Of a stretch of DNA of 7,485 nucleotides, positions 1 through 6,408 are shown one piece after another. The notes beneath the pieces are model-generated. The model was not told where the DNA came from and ran no database searches. It was given only the letters and a program-made list of their open reading frames with translations. Positions within the stretch are counted from its first letter, which is position 1. Every line of letters begins with the position of its first letter. This stretch comes from CAZJNX01 sp964547415 (GTDB taxonomy: Bacteria > Pseudomonadota > Alphaproteobacteria > Rhizobiales > Amorphaceae). The DNA is taken from the NCBI GenBank assembly GCA_964547415.1, contig CAZJNX010000216.1, forward strand, positions 1-7,485, read 5' to 3'. Both the position numbers and the translations under genes were made by a program.

Positions 1-134
1 CCGATCGCCCGGTTGAGCACCCGCGCCTCGCCCGGACCCGGAGGCGGCAGGGCCTAGTCCTCGAGGACGAGCTCCGCCGGCGCGCCGTACCGGTGGATCC
101 GCACGGCCTTCACCGTGATGCTGGCCTCGGCCAT
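1..134 (-). pseudogene. Quinone oxidoreductase / zinc-type alcohol dehydrogenase relative, N-terminal fragment interrupted by an in-frame amber stop; continues beyond the window
   Basis: Reading the minus strand from ATG 134-132 gives 26 residues and then TAG at 56-54. The segment VKAVRIHRYGAPAELVLED matches the start of NADPH:quinone oxidoreductases of the MDR superfamily, which commonly begin M-K-A-x-R-I-H-x-x-G-x-P and continue to a P-G-P-G-E motif. In this window the same frame continues after the stop as ALPPPGPGEARVLNRAIG up to the edge, which is the expected family continuation. There is therefore no frameshift, only a nonsense codon between the LED and ALPPPGPGE segments. GTG at 113-111 is an alternative start that fits the usual family N-terminus (V/M-K-A-V) and has GAGG 11 bases upstream. 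Working members are soluble, NADPH-dependent, about 320-340 residues long, and reduce quinones or activated alkenes. The stop could be a true inactivation, a sequencing error or, less likely, readthrough. Family assignment is fairly sure from the motifs; functional status is not. Confidence 0.62.
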
Positions 135-422
135 GGGCGGCCCCCGTCTCGCTGGCGCGTTTCCCCCTGGCCGTCGTTCGCCGCGGCGGCCAGGCCGCAG
201 GGTGCGACGGGCCGGCGCGGGCCGTCAACGCGAAAAGCCCGGCCGGCACGGGGGCTTCGGGCCGGGCGCTCGAGGCCCGCCGGATCGCGCGGCCGATGGC
301 GCCCCTCTTGCCGGATCGCCCGGCGCCCACGCACTCGCGGCTCCCGGCCGGTCGGTTGCCGGAACGCCCCCTCGCCCCGAGACCGGCCCCGCGGCCCTTT
401 CGCCGGTGGGCGGCGGGCCTTC
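135..422. other. Intergenic region between hyuB and the quinone oxidoreductase fragment
   Basis: These 288 bases hold the terminator-like hairpin at 233-267. The open frames crossing the stretch are rich in Arg, Pro, Gly and Ala with no recognisable motif, as expected for non-coding DNA at this GC content. No promoter for the quinone oxidoreductase fragment could be picked out with confidence. Confidence 0.5.
233..267 (-). terminator. Rho-independent terminator candidate downstream of hyuB
   Basis: On the minus strand GCCCGGCC (267-260) and GGCCGGGC (244-237) form a perfect 8-bp GC stem with a 15-base loop, followed at once by TTTT (236-233). An alternative inner stem AAGCCC/GGGCTT (257-252 with 240-235) ends at the same T-run. 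The plus strand has no T-run after the stem, so the signal points one way. It lies about 155 bases past the hyuB stop and before the quinone oxidoreductase fragment. This would separate the two transcription units. Confidence 0.6.
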
Positions 423-2120
423 TCAGGCCGGGTCCTTGCCCTTCGCGCCGTAGTGGCGGGCGATGTAGTCGGCCGTGAACTTGCCGGAGCGGGCATCCTC
501 GGCGACGGCGTCCGCCGCCCGCTCGCCCGGCGCGCCGTAGCCGCCCGCGCCCGGCGTCTCGACCATGATCTTCTGCCCCGGGCCGAAGGAGACCGAGCCC
601 GGCTTGATCGGCAGGGCCGTCTCGCTCCCGTCCGCCTCGAGGCGCACGAAGCGTCCCGGCCGCCCCGGCCCGCCGCCGAAGACGCCGTAGGGGGCGGAGG
701 AGAAGCGCTCGCCCGAGCCGGAGAAGGTGCAGGCGTGGTCGACCGGGACGATCACCCGCCGCAGCCCCATGCCGCCCCGGTGGCGCCCCGCGCCGCCCGA
801 ATCCTCCACGAGGCCGTAGCTCTCCACGAGGAGCGGGTAGTCCATCTCGATCGCCTCGACGGGAAGGTTGGAGGTGTTGGTGATGTGGACCTGGACCCCG
901 TCCTTGCCGTCCTTCGTGGCCCGGCCGCCGAAGCCGCCGCCGAGCGTCTCAAAGTAGATGTAGCGCCGCCCGGTCGCCGGGTGGGTGCCGGTGAAGACGG
1001 CGACCGTGTTGGCCCCGTTGGCGCCGCCCACCGCCCGCTCCGGCAGGGCCGGGGCGAGGGCGCCGATCAGGACGTCGATGATCCGCTGGCAGGTGTGGGC
1101 GCGGTTGGCGACCGCCGCCGGAAACACCGCGTCGAGGAGGGAGCCGGGCTCGGCCGTGTAGTCGCACACGGCGAGGACGCCCTGGTTGTTGGGCACCTCC
1201 GGGTCGAGCAGCGCCTTCAGGGTGTAGCTGATCGCCGAGAGCGTCGCGCTCGCCGTGCAGTTGATGTTGCCCGCGACCTGCGGGGCGGTGCCGGTGAAGT
1301 CCACGTGGATGCGCTCGCCCGAGACGGTGACGGCGGCCTTGATGGGGATCGCCGTCGCCCCGAAGCCGTCGTCGTCCATGACGTCCTCGAAGCGGTAGAC
1401 CCCGTCGGGCAGGGTAGCGATCGCCGCCCGCATCCGCGCCTCGGTGCGCGCGATGGTCTCGTCGAAGACCGCCGTCAGGAGGTCGACGCCGTAGCGCTCG
1501 ATCAGTTCGCCGAGGCGCCGCGCGCCGAGGTGGGCGGCGGCGATCTGGGCGTCGAGGTCGCCGCGCCGCTCCTCCGGCACGCGGGTGTTGAGCAGGATCA
1601 GGTCGTAGACCGGCCGCTGCAGCTCGTCGGCGAGGAACAGGGGCACGATCGGGACGCGCAGGCCCTCCTGGTAGATCTCGCTCATCCCCCCGCCCATGCT
1701 GCCGGGCGTCATGCCGCCGAAGTCGGCGTGGTGGGCGATGTTGCACACGAAGGCGACCGGCCGGCCCTCCGCGAACATGGGCATGGCGAGGTTGAGGTCC
1801 GGCAGGTGGGTGCCGCCGGCCTCGAACGGGTCGTTGGCGGCGTAGATGTCGCCCGGACGCATCGTCTCGGGCGGCACGCGCGCGAGCAGCGCCTCGATCA
1901 GCCCCATCATGGAGCCGAGGTGGATCGGCAGGGACTGGCGCGCCTGGACCACGAGGCGGCCGTCCATGTCGATGATGGCGGTCGAGTGGTCGGCCCGCTC
2001 CTTGATGTTCTGGGAGTAGGCGCTCTTCATGAGGGCGAGGAACGCCTCGTCCACCACCGAGGCGAGGCCGTTGCGGACGATCTCGACGGTGATCGGGTCG
2101 GGGGCCGGCCTGCCGGTCAT
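423..2120 (-). CDS. hyuB: Hydantoinase B / oxoprolinase family protein (HyuB-type subunit)
   Basis: This 565-residue protein is the B subunit of an ATP-dependent amidohydrolase or carboxylase of the hydantoinase/oxoprolinase family (N-methylhydantoinase, caprolactamase, 5-oxoprolinase, acetone and acetophenone carboxylases). The B subunit normally works in the cytoplasm on substrate activated by the A subunit. Family landmarks are visible in order: PITVEIVRNGL at 9-19; NDPFEAGGTHLPDLNL at 96-111 and HHADFGGMTPGSMGGG at 130-145, both His/Asp-rich and likely metal or active-site segments; DFTGTAPQVAGNINC in the middle; and a C-terminal TPGAGGYG. Length is typical (about 520-600). The same frame stays open upstream to 3293, but that part is a shadow of hyuA. 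The ATG at 2120-2118 is preferred because it overlaps the hyuA stop as ATGA and has GGAGG 8 bases upstream (complement of 2128-2132), the best ribosome binding site in the window. No signal peptide is seen. The substrate cannot be read from sequence; the symbol names the subunit type, not a proven hydantoinase. Confidence 0.93.
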   Translation of the reverse strand: MTGRPAPDPITVEIVRNGLASVVDEAFLALMKSAYSQNIKERADHSTAIIDMDGRLVVQARQSLPIHLGSMMGLIEALLARVPPETMRPGDIYAANDPFEAGGTHLPDLNLAMPMFAEGRPVAFVCNIAHHADFGGMTPGSMGGGMSEIYQEGLRVPIVPLFLADELQRPVYDLILLNTRVPEERRGDLDAQIAAAHLGARRLGELIERYGVDLLTAVFDETIARTEARMRAAIATLPDGVYRFEDVMDDDGFGATAIPIKAAVTVSGERIHVDFTGTAPQVAGNINCTASATLSAISYTLKALLDPEVPNNQGVLAVCDYTAEPGSLLDAVFPAAVANRAHTCQRIIDVLIGALAPALPERAVGGANGANTVAVFTGTHPATGRRYIYFETLGGGFGGRATKDGKDGVQVHITNTSNLPVEAIEMDYPLLVESYGLVEDSGGAGRHRGGMGLRRVIVPVDHACTFSGSGERFSSAPYGVFGGGPGRPGRFVRLEADGSETALPIKPGSVSFGPGQKIMVETPGAGGYGAPGERAADAVAEDARSGKFTADYIARHYGAKGKDPA

Positions 2121-4168
2121 GAGCGCACCTCCACGAGGACGTTGCGCGCCCCGTCCACCCGCGCGACGGACCCCGGGCGCACGAGGGTCGTCGTGTCCAT
2201 CTGCTCGATGATCGCCGGGCCCTCGATCACGTGGCCCGGCCCGAGGTCGGCGCGGCGGAAGACCCGCGCCGTCACGGGGCCGGCGCGGTCGAACCACACC
2301 GGCCGGTCGGTGGCGGGCGCCGCCTCGTGGTGGGCGGGAACGGGCTCGGGCGCGGCGTCCGTCCGCGCGAGGCGGGCCCGGGCGGTGAGGCGCACGTTGA
2401 CGATCTCCACGGCCGCCTCCGGGTTGTGGTGGCCGTAGGTCCGGTCGTGGAGGGCGAGGAAGGCCGCCGCCAGGGCCGCGACCGGCCCGTCCGCCCCGCC
2501 CGAGAGCACCAGCGCCGGGTCGACGGGGACGGACAGCTCGTAGTTCTGTCCGACGTAGCGCATGTCGAAGCCGAGGGCGTGGCGCCGGTCGGCCGCGTCC
2601 ACGCGTTCGGCGTCGAACCAGGCGTCCGCCTCGGCGAGAAGGTCCCGCACCACCTGCCGCATGTCCTCCACCGCCGACGGGCCGAGCTGCATGCGGCGGG
2701 TGCGCACGAAGTTCTCCTTGAGGTCGGAGACGACGAGGCCCTGGGCGCACAGGATGCCGGGGTCGGTGGGCACCAGGATCTCCCGGATGCCGATGTGGCG
2801 GGCGACGTCGTCGGCGTGGAGCGGCCCGCCGCCGCCGAAGGCCATGAGGACGCAGTCCCGCGGGTCGTGGCCGCGCTCGATGGAGATGGCGCGCACGGCC
2901 CGCACCATGTTGGCGACCACGATGTCGATGGCGCCGAGGGCGGCGAGCTCCACCGGCATGGCGAGCCGCTCGGCCACCGGCGCGAAGGCGGCGCGGGCGC
3001 GTTCCACGTCGAGGGGCACCTCCCCGCCGAGGAGGCCGTCGGGCGACAGGCGGCCGAGGATGAGGTTGGCGTCCGTCACCGTCGGCTCGGTCCCGCCGAG
3101 GCCGTAGCAGGCCGGGCCGGGCCGGGCGCCCGCGCTGTAGGGGCCCACCTTGAGGAGGCCGTCGGCGTCGAACCAGGCGATCGACCCGCCGCCCGCGCCG
3201 ATGGCGTTCACGTCCACCATGGGAAGGCGCACGGGAAAGCCGCTCACCGAGCGGTCGTAGGCGATGTCGGCCTCGTAGCCGCGGATGAGGCACACGTCCG
3301 CGCTGGTCCCGCCCATGTCGAGGGTGATGACGTCCCCCTTGCCGGACAGGCGCGCCGCGTGGGCCGCGCCGACGACGCCCGCCGCCGGCCCGGACAGGGC
3401 GGTACGGACGGGAAAGCGGCGCGCCTGGCGCACCGACATGAGGCCGCCGGAGGACTGGTTGATGCCGACCTCCGCCCCCGGCAGGTCGCGGGCAAGGGCG
3501 TCCTCGAGCCGCTCGAGGTAGCGGCCCATCACCGGCAGCAGGTACGCATTGAGGACGGTGGTCGACATCCGCTCGTACTCGCGGAACTCCGGCTGCACCT
3601 CCGAGGAGAGGGAGACCGGAATCCCCGCCGCCCGCAGCGCCTCGCCGACTGCCGCCTCGTGGGCCGGGTTCACGAAGGAGAACAGGAAGGCGACCGCCAC
3701 GGCCGACGCCCCGCTCGCCTTCACCGCCGCCACGATCCGCTCCACCTCCTCCGCCGCGAGGGGCCGGATCGCCCGCCCGTCGGCGCCCGAGCGCTCGTCC
3801 GCCTCGAGGCGGCGCTCGCGCGGGACGAGGGGGGCCGGGTGGTCCTCCTGGATGTCGTACATCGTCGGCCGGGTCTGGCGGCCGATCTCCAGGAGGTCAC
3901 GGAAGCCGCGGGTGGTCACGAGGGCGACGGTGCCGCCCTTGCGCTGGATGAGGGCGTTGGTGGCGACGGTGGTGCCGTGGCACACGCGCCCGACGGCGGC
4001 CGGGTCGAGGCCGCGCTCGGCGAAGATCCGCCCGAGCCCTTCCAGGATCGCCTCGGCCGGGTTCTCCGGCGTCGACGGCGTCTTGAACACGAAGGACGAG
4101 CCGTCGGCCGGGTCGAGGACGTGGAAGTCCGTGAAGGTCCCGCCGACGTCGACGCCGATCACCACCAT
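2117..4168 (-). CDS. hyuA: Hydantoinase A / oxoprolinase family protein (HyuA-type, ATP-binding subunit)
   Basis: This 683-residue protein is the A subunit partnering the overlapping hyuB. In the family it binds ATP with an actin/Hsp70-like fold and phosphorylates the substrate (a cyclic amide, or ketone/enol in the carboxylase relatives) so that the B subunit can complete hydrolysis or carboxylation. Visible landmarks: phosphate-binding IGVDVGGTFTDFHVLDP at 4-20; CHGTTVATNALIQRKG at 63-78; SGPAAGVVGA at 259-268; second phosphate motif LDMGGTSADVCLI at 283-295; NAIGAGGGSIAW at 321-332; GPACYGLGGTEPTVTDANL at 351-369; AFGGGGPLHA at 443-452; PTDPGILCAQGLVVSDLKEN at 467-486. The length is normal for this subunit and all expected nucleotide motifs are intact. 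The start at ATG 4168-4166 puts the first glycine-rich motif at the usual distance, with GGGGA 8 bases upstream. The stop overlaps the hyuB start by four bases, implying coupled translation and roughly equal amounts of both subunits. The candidate promoter and palindrome at 4190-4227 would serve this gene. N-methylhydantoin, hydantoin, caprolactam or another lactam are all possible substrates. Confidence 0.94.
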   Translation of the reverse strand: MVVIGVDVGGTFTDFHVLDPADGSSFVFKTPSTPENPAEAILEGLGRIFAERGLDPAAVGRVCHGTTVATNALIQRKGGTVALVTTRGFRDLLEIGRQTRPTMYDIQEDHPAPLVPRERRLEADERSGADGRAIRPLAAEEVERIVAAVKASGASAVAVAFLFSFVNPAHEAAVGEALRAAGIPVSLSSEVQPEFREYERMSTTVLNAYLLPVMGRYLERLEDALARDLPGAEVGINQSSGGLMSVRQARRFPVRTALSGPAAGVVGAAHAARLSGKGDVITLDMGGTSADVCLIRGYEADIAYDRSVSGFPVRLPMVDVNAIGAGGGSIAWFDADGLLKVGPYSAGARPGPACYGLGGTEPTVTDANLILGRLSPDGLLGGEVPLDVERARAAFAPVAERLAMPVELAALGAIDIVVANMVRAVRAISIERGHDPRDCVLMAFGGGGPLHADDVARHIGIREILVPTDPGILCAQGLVVSDLKENFVRTRRMQLGPSAVEDMRQVVRDLLAEADAWFDAERVDAADRRHALGFDMRYVGQNYELSVPVDPALVLSGGADGPVAALAAAFLALHDRTYGHHNPEAAVEIVNVRLTARARLARTDAAPEPVPAHHEAAPATDRPVWFDRAGPVTARVFRRADLGPGHVIEGPAIIEQMDTTTLVRPGSVARVDGARNVLVEVRS

Positions 4169-4189
4169 GCGCTGATTCCCCTGCTGCCC

Positions 4190-4227
4190 CCGCTTGATGC
4201 CGGTCCGCGGGCGAGGGCGTCAAGCGG
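4190..4227. promoter_or_regulatory. Interrupted palindrome, candidate operator overlapping the hyuA promoter
   Basis: CCGCTTGATGCC (4190-4201) and GGCGTCAAGCGG (4216-4227) are reverse complements except for one base pair, which is G-T in RNA. The spacer is 14 bases and includes CCGCGG. The arms cover the candidate -10 and -35 boxes of hyuA, so a dimeric repressor bound here would block transcription. No T-run follows on either strand, so a terminator is unlikely. An RNA hairpin in a longer transcript is the main alternative. No regulator gene is in the window. Confidence 0.5.
4194..4223 (-). promoter_or_regulatory. Candidate promoter of the hyuAB operon
   Basis: On the minus strand TTGACG (4223-4218) matches five of six bases of a sigma-70 type -35 box. 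Seventeen bases further on lies GCATCA (4200-4195), or with an 18-base gap CATCAA (4199-4194), a weak -10 box. This would start transcription about 20 bases before the hyuA start codon, just ahead of the GGGGA ribosome binding site. The -35 is good and the -10 is poor, so the call is tentative. Confidence 0.4.
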
Positions 4228-4664
4228 CGCGGCCCGCCCGCTCCCCCCCGGAACGGTGCACCGGGTGAGCCCGCTGTCCGCGCTCGGGATGAACGCGGCT
4301 CTCCTCGACGCACGGACACCCCGGCTCGAAGCTCGCCCTCGCCGCCCGCGGGATCGCCCGTCGGGTCGTCCCAGGGAGCCGCGGCGAGGAGAGTTCCGCC
4401 AGCCCACGCCCCCCCCTCGCCCTGTCGGTCGCCGGCCGGATCGCCTGCCCCCGCCGGGCGAGGCTGCTTCGCAAGGACCGCGACGGGATGATCGCGCCCC
4501 GCACCCCGGCGAACCGTCCGTCCCGCCGAACCTTCGGGCGGCGTCCCTCCTCCGCGGGAACCGGGGCCGCGCCTGCGGCCGTTCCTCCGGGCATGGCAGC
4601 CGCCCGCGGGCGATGTTGACCGCGCGGGCGGAGCGGCGCAGGGCGACGGGCCGGGCGCCGTCCG
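4228..4664. other. Divergent intergenic region between hyuA and the antiporter gene
   Basis: I see no gene in this stretch. Short open frames on both strands have Arg/Pro/Gly/Ala-rich, motif-free translations and no ribosome binding site. A 9-bp inverted repeat (CCTCGCCGC 4337-4345 with GCGGCGAGG 4381-4389) is perfect, but its long spacer and pure GC content make chance likely. TTGACC at 4616-4621 could be a -35 box for the antiporter, but no acceptable -10 box follows. The stretch is long for a promoter region and could hide a small RNA or a decayed gene. Confidence 0.45.
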
Positions 4665-4702
4665 CGCGGGCGGAAGATGCCCGCGAAGGCGGGAGCGCGG
4701 GC
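4665..4702 (+). promoter_or_regulatory. Ribosome binding site and alternative hairpins at the antiporter start
   Basis: GGGAG (4691-4695) sits 8 bases before GTG 4704-4706 and decides the start. Its first three bases are the 3' side of a small perfect hairpin, CCCGC (4680-4684), loop GAAG, GCGGG (4689-4693). The overlapping segment GCCCGCG (4679-4685) can instead pair with CGCGGGC upstream (4665-4671) or with a second identical CGCGGGC downstream (4696-4702). The last pairing would leave the ribosome binding site in a loop. Whether these folds matter in the cell is inference. Confidence 0.4.
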
Positions 4703-4703
4703 A

Positions 4704-5927
4704 GTGGGCGACAGCCCCATCCTTCTGGTCGGTCTTCTCACCGTGGCGGCGGTCGGGCTCCACGCGGCGCTGCGTCGCTCGCTGGTGCCTCCTCTCGTGG
4801 CCTTCATCGCCCTCGGGATGCTCCTGCGCCTCGCCGACGACCGCTTCGGCGTCCTCACCGGGGACGGGCAGGCGGCGCTCGGCCTCCTGCAGCAGCTCGG
4901 CCTCTTCGCCCTCCTCTTCCGGGTCGGGCTCGAGAGCGACCTCGGCGGGCTCGCCGAACAGCTGCCGCGGGCGAGCCTCGTGTGGGTCGGCAACGTCGTC
5001 CTGTCGGCGGTGCCGGGCTACCTCGTCATGCGCCACGGCTTCGGCTACGGCCCGGCCCCGAGCCTCGTGGCGGCGACCGCCCTCACCGCCACCAGCGTCG
5101 GCGTCGCCCTCGGCATGTGGCGGCGGTACCGCGCCCTCGACAGCCCGCGGGGCCGCCTCCTCACCGACGTCGCCGAGCTCGACGACCTGTCCGGGATCGC
5201 GCTGATGGCGGTCCTGTTCGCCGTCCTGCCCTCGCTCCACGCGGGCGCGGGCGGCGACGGGGCGCTCGCGGGCGCCGTCGCGCTCGAGGCGGCGATCTTC
5301 CTTGTCAAGCTCGGCGCGTTCGCGGCCGCCTGCCTGTTCCTGCGGGAATACGTGGAGGGGTGGGTCACCGCCAGGCTGGCGCGCAACGGCTCGGCGCGGG
5401 ACCTCACGGTCATGGTGGCCGGCATCGGGATCACCATCGCGGGGGTTGCCGAGTGGATCGGCGTGTCGGCCGCCGTCGGGGCGCTCTTCGCCGGACTCGT
5501 CTTCAGCCGCGACCCGGAGGCGGTCCGGATCGACGCGGGCTTCGGCGGCATCCACCACCTGTTCATGCCCTTCTTCTTCATCGGGATCGGCCTCGCGCTC
5601 GACCCGCAGGCCCTCGGCGGCGCCCTCGGCCTCGGCGCGGCCCTTCTCGCCGTCGCCGTTCTCGGCAAGGTGGTGGGGGCGGCCGTCCCCGCCCTCGCCG
5701 CGACGGGGACGGCCGGCGCCCTCCTCGTCGGGATCAGCATGGTGCCGCGGGCGGAGATCGCCATGGTGGTCATGAGCCGCGGCCGGGAGCTCGGCGACTG
5801 GGCGGTCCCGGCCGAGCTCTACGCGGCGTTCGTGCTCGTGGCGGCGGCGACGTGCCTCCTTTCCCCGCTCGCCCTGTCCCTCGCCTTTCGCCGGCTCGAG
5901 GGGGCGGAGCCGGCCGCGGACGACTGA
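4704..5927 (+). CDS. CPA2-family cation/proton antiporter (Na+/H+ exchanger domain)
   Basis: A 407-residue integral inner-membrane protein made almost wholly of hydrophobic segments, matching monovalent cation:proton antiporter-2 proteins (NapA/KefB-like membrane domain), which exchange Na+ or K+ for H+. Landmarks: LVPPLVAFIALGMLL at 27-41; GLFALLFRVGLESDL at 66-80; LTATSVGVALG at 127-137; TDVAELDDLSGIALMAV at 154-170 with the Asp160-Asp161 ion-binding pair; FMPFFFIGIGLALD at 287-300; a lysine at 322 in the usual place; and SMVPRAEIAMVVM at 345-357, the conserved P-R-x-E segment. The Asp-Asp pair is the pattern linked to electrogenic exchange, unlike the Gln-Asp of Kef potassium channels. The protein ends soon after the last membrane segment, so there is no RCK/TrkA-N domain. 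An in-frame ATG at 4677 would add nine residues but has no properly spaced ribosome binding site; GTG 4704 has GGGAG 8 bases upstream and is preferred. It stands alone, divergent from hyuA, with a terminator-like hairpin after it. Ion preference cannot be read. Confidence 0.9.
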   Translation: MGDSPILLVGLLTVAAVGLHAALRRSLVPPLVAFIALGMLLRLADDRFGVLTGDGQAALGLLQQLGLFALLFRVGLESDLGGLAEQLPRASLVWVGNVVLSAVPGYLVMRHGFGYGPAPSLVAATALTATSVGVALGMWRRYRALDSPRGRLLTDVAELDDLSGIALMAVLFAVLPSLHAGAGGDGALAGAVALEAAIFLVKLGAFAAACLFLREYVEGWVTARLARNGSARDLTVMVAGIGITIAGVAEWIGVSAAVGALFAGLVFSRDPEAVRIDAGFGGIHHLFMPFFFIGIGLALDPQALGGALGLGAALLAVAVLGKVVGAAVPALAATGTAGALLVGISMVPRAEIAMVVMSRGRELGDWAVPAELYAAFVLVAAATCLLSPLALSLAFRRLEGAEPAADD

Positions 5928-5932
5928 ACGCC

Positions 5933-5970
5933 AAGCGCCGATGATAGCATCCGCGGGCGGCGGGCTTTTT
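5933..5970 (+). terminator. Intrinsic terminator candidate after the antiporter gene
   Basis: AAGCGCCG (5933-5940) can pair with CGGC (5958-5961) and GCTT (5964-5967), leaving a two-base GG bulge. The hairpin runs straight into TTTTT (5966-5970). It starts six bases past the antiporter stop, which is the right place. The bulge and 17-base loop make it weaker than a textbook terminator. Confidence 0.45.
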
Positions 5971-5998
5971 GATCTAGGTTCGCCCGGTCCGGCATAGC
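5969..5998 (+). promoter_or_regulatory. Weak candidate promoter of the symporter operon
   Basis: TTGATC (5969-5974) and CATAGC (5993-5998), 18 bases apart, are the most sigma-70-like pair in the unusually AT-richer stretch between the antiporter and the small symporter subunit. The -35 overlaps the T-run of the preceding terminator. A transcript from here would have a leader of about 130 bases containing a 7-bp inverted repeat (GCGGAAT 6019-6025, ATTCCGC 6076-6082). Both boxes are imperfect. Confidence 0.25.
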
Positions 5999-6137
5999 CG
6001 CGTGCTAGACGGGCGGGTGCGGAATCGGGCAATGGGGCAGGCCCGACGACCCGCGGTGGCCGGGCCCGCCCGCCCATTCCGCCGCCAACGAGAACGACCC
6101 GCCGGAACCCGCGCCGGGCGACGAGGAACACCCATCC

Positions 6138-6398
6138 ATGCAAGACGACTCCCGCGCCAACGACTATTGGCGAGCCAACATACGCCTGGTGACGATCCTG
6201 CTCGTCATATGGGCGCTCGTGTCCTTCGGTGGCGGCATTCTCCTGCGACCGTTACTCTCCGGCATCGAGATCGGCGGCACCGACCTCGGCTTCTGGTTCG
6301 CCCAGCAGGGCTCCATCCTCGTCTTCCTCGCGATCATCTTCATCTATGCGTTCATCATGAACGGGCTGGATCGCAAGTTCGGCGTCGACGAGGAGTAG
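6138..6398 (+). CDS. DUF4212 protein, small subunit of a VC_2705-type sodium:solute symporter
   Basis: This 86-residue membrane protein matches the DUF4212 family (putative solute:sodium symporter small subunit), which is found next to large symporter subunits of the VC_2705 type. Two membrane segments are clear, at about 17-39 (VTILLVIWALVSFGGGILL and following) and 55-75. The family hallmarks are an N-terminal Y-W-R-x-N-x-x-L, W-A-L-V-S-F-G in the first segment, GFWFAQQGSI at 51-60 ahead of the second, and a C-terminal MNGLDRKFGVDEE at 74-86. The start is secured by GAGGAA (6123-6128) 9 bases upstream. The large subunit starts 10 bases after this stop, so the two are surely co-transcribed. 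The small subunit is thought to be needed for assembly or stability of the large one; its exact role is not shown by sequence. Confidence 0.95.
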   Translation: MQDDSRANDYWRANIRLVTILLVIWALVSFGGGILLRPLLSGIEIGGTDLGFWFAQQGSILVFLAIIFIYAFIMNGLDRKFGVDEE

Positions 6399-6408
6399 GG
6401 GCACCGCC

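Noticed and set aside
110..496. 128-codon minus-strand open frame between hyuB and the quinone oxidoreductase fragment
   Set aside because: It overlaps the hyuB end and the terminator hairpin and has an Arg/Pro-rich translation with no motif and no good ribosome binding site.
93..2438. Very long plus-strand open frame opposite hyuB and the end of hyuA
   Set aside because: Its translation is Arg/Ala/Gly/Val/Asp-rich without any family motif. It exists because high G/C at third positions of the minus-strand genes removes stop codons from the mirror frame.
2121..3293. Upstream in-frame extension of hyuB
   Set aside because: The extra 391 codons are an out-of-frame shadow of hyuA. HyuB homologues begin near P-I-T-V-E-I, and the ATG at 2120 has a strong ribosome binding site and the typical ATGA overlap.
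4337..4389. 9-bp perfect inverted repeat in the spacer as an operator
   Set aside because: Arms are pure GC-type sequence with a 35-base gap and no promoter-like elements nearby; chance is likely at this composition.
4677..4703. ATG 4677 as the start of the antiporter
   Set aside because: The purine-rich bases before it touch the start codon, too close for a ribosome binding site, and the codons lie in a short palindrome. GTG 4704 has a well-spaced GGGAG.
2231..5944. 1237-codon plus-strand open frame running across hyuA antisense, the intergenic spacer and the antiporter gene in another frame
   Set aside because: It crosses two well-supported genes and a non-coding spacer with no recognisable domain and low-complexity Arg/Gly/Ala content. 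It is a high-GC shadow.
3897..6143. 748-codon minus-strand open frame opposite the antiporter gene
   Set aside because: Antisense shadow of the antiporter and spacer; no motif. The plus-strand frame has membrane segments and the Asp-Asp and P-R-x-E motifs.
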